From the NCBI GenBank assembly GCA_017420125.1, contig JAFOJR010000015.1, positions 1 to 5,867 of the forward strand: 5,867 bases of DNA, written 5' to 3'. A program made the position numbers and the translations under genes. The notes under the pieces are model-generated. The model was given only the letters and a program-made list of their open reading frames with translations, made no database searches and had not been told where the DNA came from. Of this stretch, positions 5,281-5,867 are shown piece after piece. How positions within the stretch are numbered: the first letter of the stretch is position 1; each line of letters opens with the position of its first letter. This DNA is from Oscillospiraceae bacterium. GTDB lineage: Bacteria > Bacillota > Clostridia > Oscillospirales > Oscillospiraceae.

Positions 5281-5867
5281 ATGCAGGAAATCAAAGAATG
5301 GCTGCAAACAGACGTGGGGTCAGTGGTTCGAATCATTTTATATATAATAATTGTTGCCGCTGTAACATGGATTGCAGCTATGATTGCAAAAAAACTGTTT
5401 CGCAAGTGGGTGAGCATGCACGAAAAGCGAGGCAGTAAAGAACTGGTCATCACTTTTCTCACCATACTCCGACGCATTGTAGTGGGATTGATTTATTTCG
5501 GTGGTGTGATGGCTATTGTGAGCCAGGTGCCGGGGCTGAACAAAATTGCAACCTCGCTTCTGGCTGGTTCGGGAATCGTGGCAGTTGCGCTCAGTGTTGC
5601 GGCACAGGCCTCTGTGGGAAATTTGGTCAGTGGTGTGCTGATCAACCTGTTTAAACCGTTTCAGGTGGGTGATATGATTCGGTATTTGGATCAGGATATT
5701 TTTGGACGTGTAGAAGAAATTACATTACGGCACACCGTTATCCGCACATTGGAAAATAAGCGGCTGATTATCCCTAACAGTACAATGAATACGGAAGTGA
5801 TTGAAAATGACAGCTATGGCAGCACGGTGATTTGCCTGTTTTTGGATTTGGAAGTTTCGTATGAGTC
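5281..5867 (+). CDS. mscS: Small-conductance mechanosensitive channel, MscS family (cut by window edge)
   Basis: MscS channels are heptamers of the cytoplasmic membrane that open on hypo-osmotic shock and release solutes. The first 195 codons are present. Helix TM1 covers about 15-36 and TM2 about 65-82. The pore helix TM3 (about 88-122) shows the small-residue pattern AGSGIVAVALSVAAQASVGN expected of the family, and the hallmark NLFKPFQVGDMI (122-133) leads into the beta domain with GRVEEITLRHTVIRT and NKRLIIPNS (159-167). The start at 5281 has AAAAGGAGG 8 nt upstream. The protein is of the short three-helix type, with no extra N-terminal helices. The 3' end lies beyond the window, so its C-terminal cytoplasmic cage cannot be judged. 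Its own promoter and the upstream terminator make it a separate unit. Confidence 0.92.
   Translation, partial: MQEIKEWLQTDVGSVVRIILYIIIVAAVTWIAAMIAKKLFRKWVSMHEKRGSKELVITFLTILRRIVVGLIYFGGVMAIVSQVPGLNKIATSLLAGSGIVAVALSVAAQASVGNLVSGVLINLFKPFQVGDMIRYLDQDIFGRVEEITLRHTVIRTLENKRLIIPNSTMNTEVIENDSYGSTVICLFLDLEVSYE

Noticed and set aside
5190..5477. Minus-strand open frame opposite mscS
   Set aside because: It covers the terminator and the start of a clear MscS gene and has no supporting features.

Overview
The window looks like the chromosome of a low-to-middle GC Firmicute of the class Clostridia, most likely a gut butyrate producer of the Oscillospiraceae/Ruminococcaceae type. The grounds are strong AGGAGG-like ribosome sites, consensus sigma-A promoters with 17-nt spacers, a GdpP-type membrane protein, a clostridial-looking sigma-54, and a CoA-transferase whose whole sequence, including its C-terminal end, resembles the butyryl-CoA:acetate CoA-transferases of gut Clostridia. 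The genus assignment is inference from memory of the families. No phage, IS, tRNA, rRNA or CRISPR sequence is visible.

Layout. Positions 1-526 (minus) hold the N-terminal third or less of gdpP, the c-di-AMP phosphodiesterase, cut by the window edge. A 260-bp divergent region carries one promoter facing each way. On the plus strand follow a small lipoprotein of unknown function (787-1188) and a 302-bp gap with a promoter. Next is a two-gene unit, rpoN (1491-2642) and a HAD-family phosphatase (2654-3322), ended by a clear hairpin/T-run terminator. A 371-bp AT-rich region then holds a near-perfect promoter, a possible operator over its -10 box, and a leader of about 200 nt with several hairpins. 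This precedes the CoA-transferase (3694-5040). A long 3' region ends in a very strong terminator whose T-run overlaps the promoter of an MscS-type mechanosensitive channel gene (5281 to the window end).

How the genes relate. They look like several independent transcription units rather than one pathway. The CoA-transferase probably performs the last step of butyrate formation. GdpP (c-di-AMP turnover) and MscS (osmotic release) both touch osmotic homeostasis, but they lie in separate units and the link is weak.

The most unusual points are two. First, the sigma-54 stops right after its helix-turn-helix and lacks the whole C-terminal RpoN-box domain; the next gene begins 11 nt later and no frame nearby encodes the missing part. 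Its helix-turn-helix has also lost the usual arginine. Second, the leader of the CoA-transferase mRNA can fold into two adjacent hairpins plus a loop-to-upstream pairing (a possible pseudoknot), an architecture worth testing as a cis-regulatory RNA.
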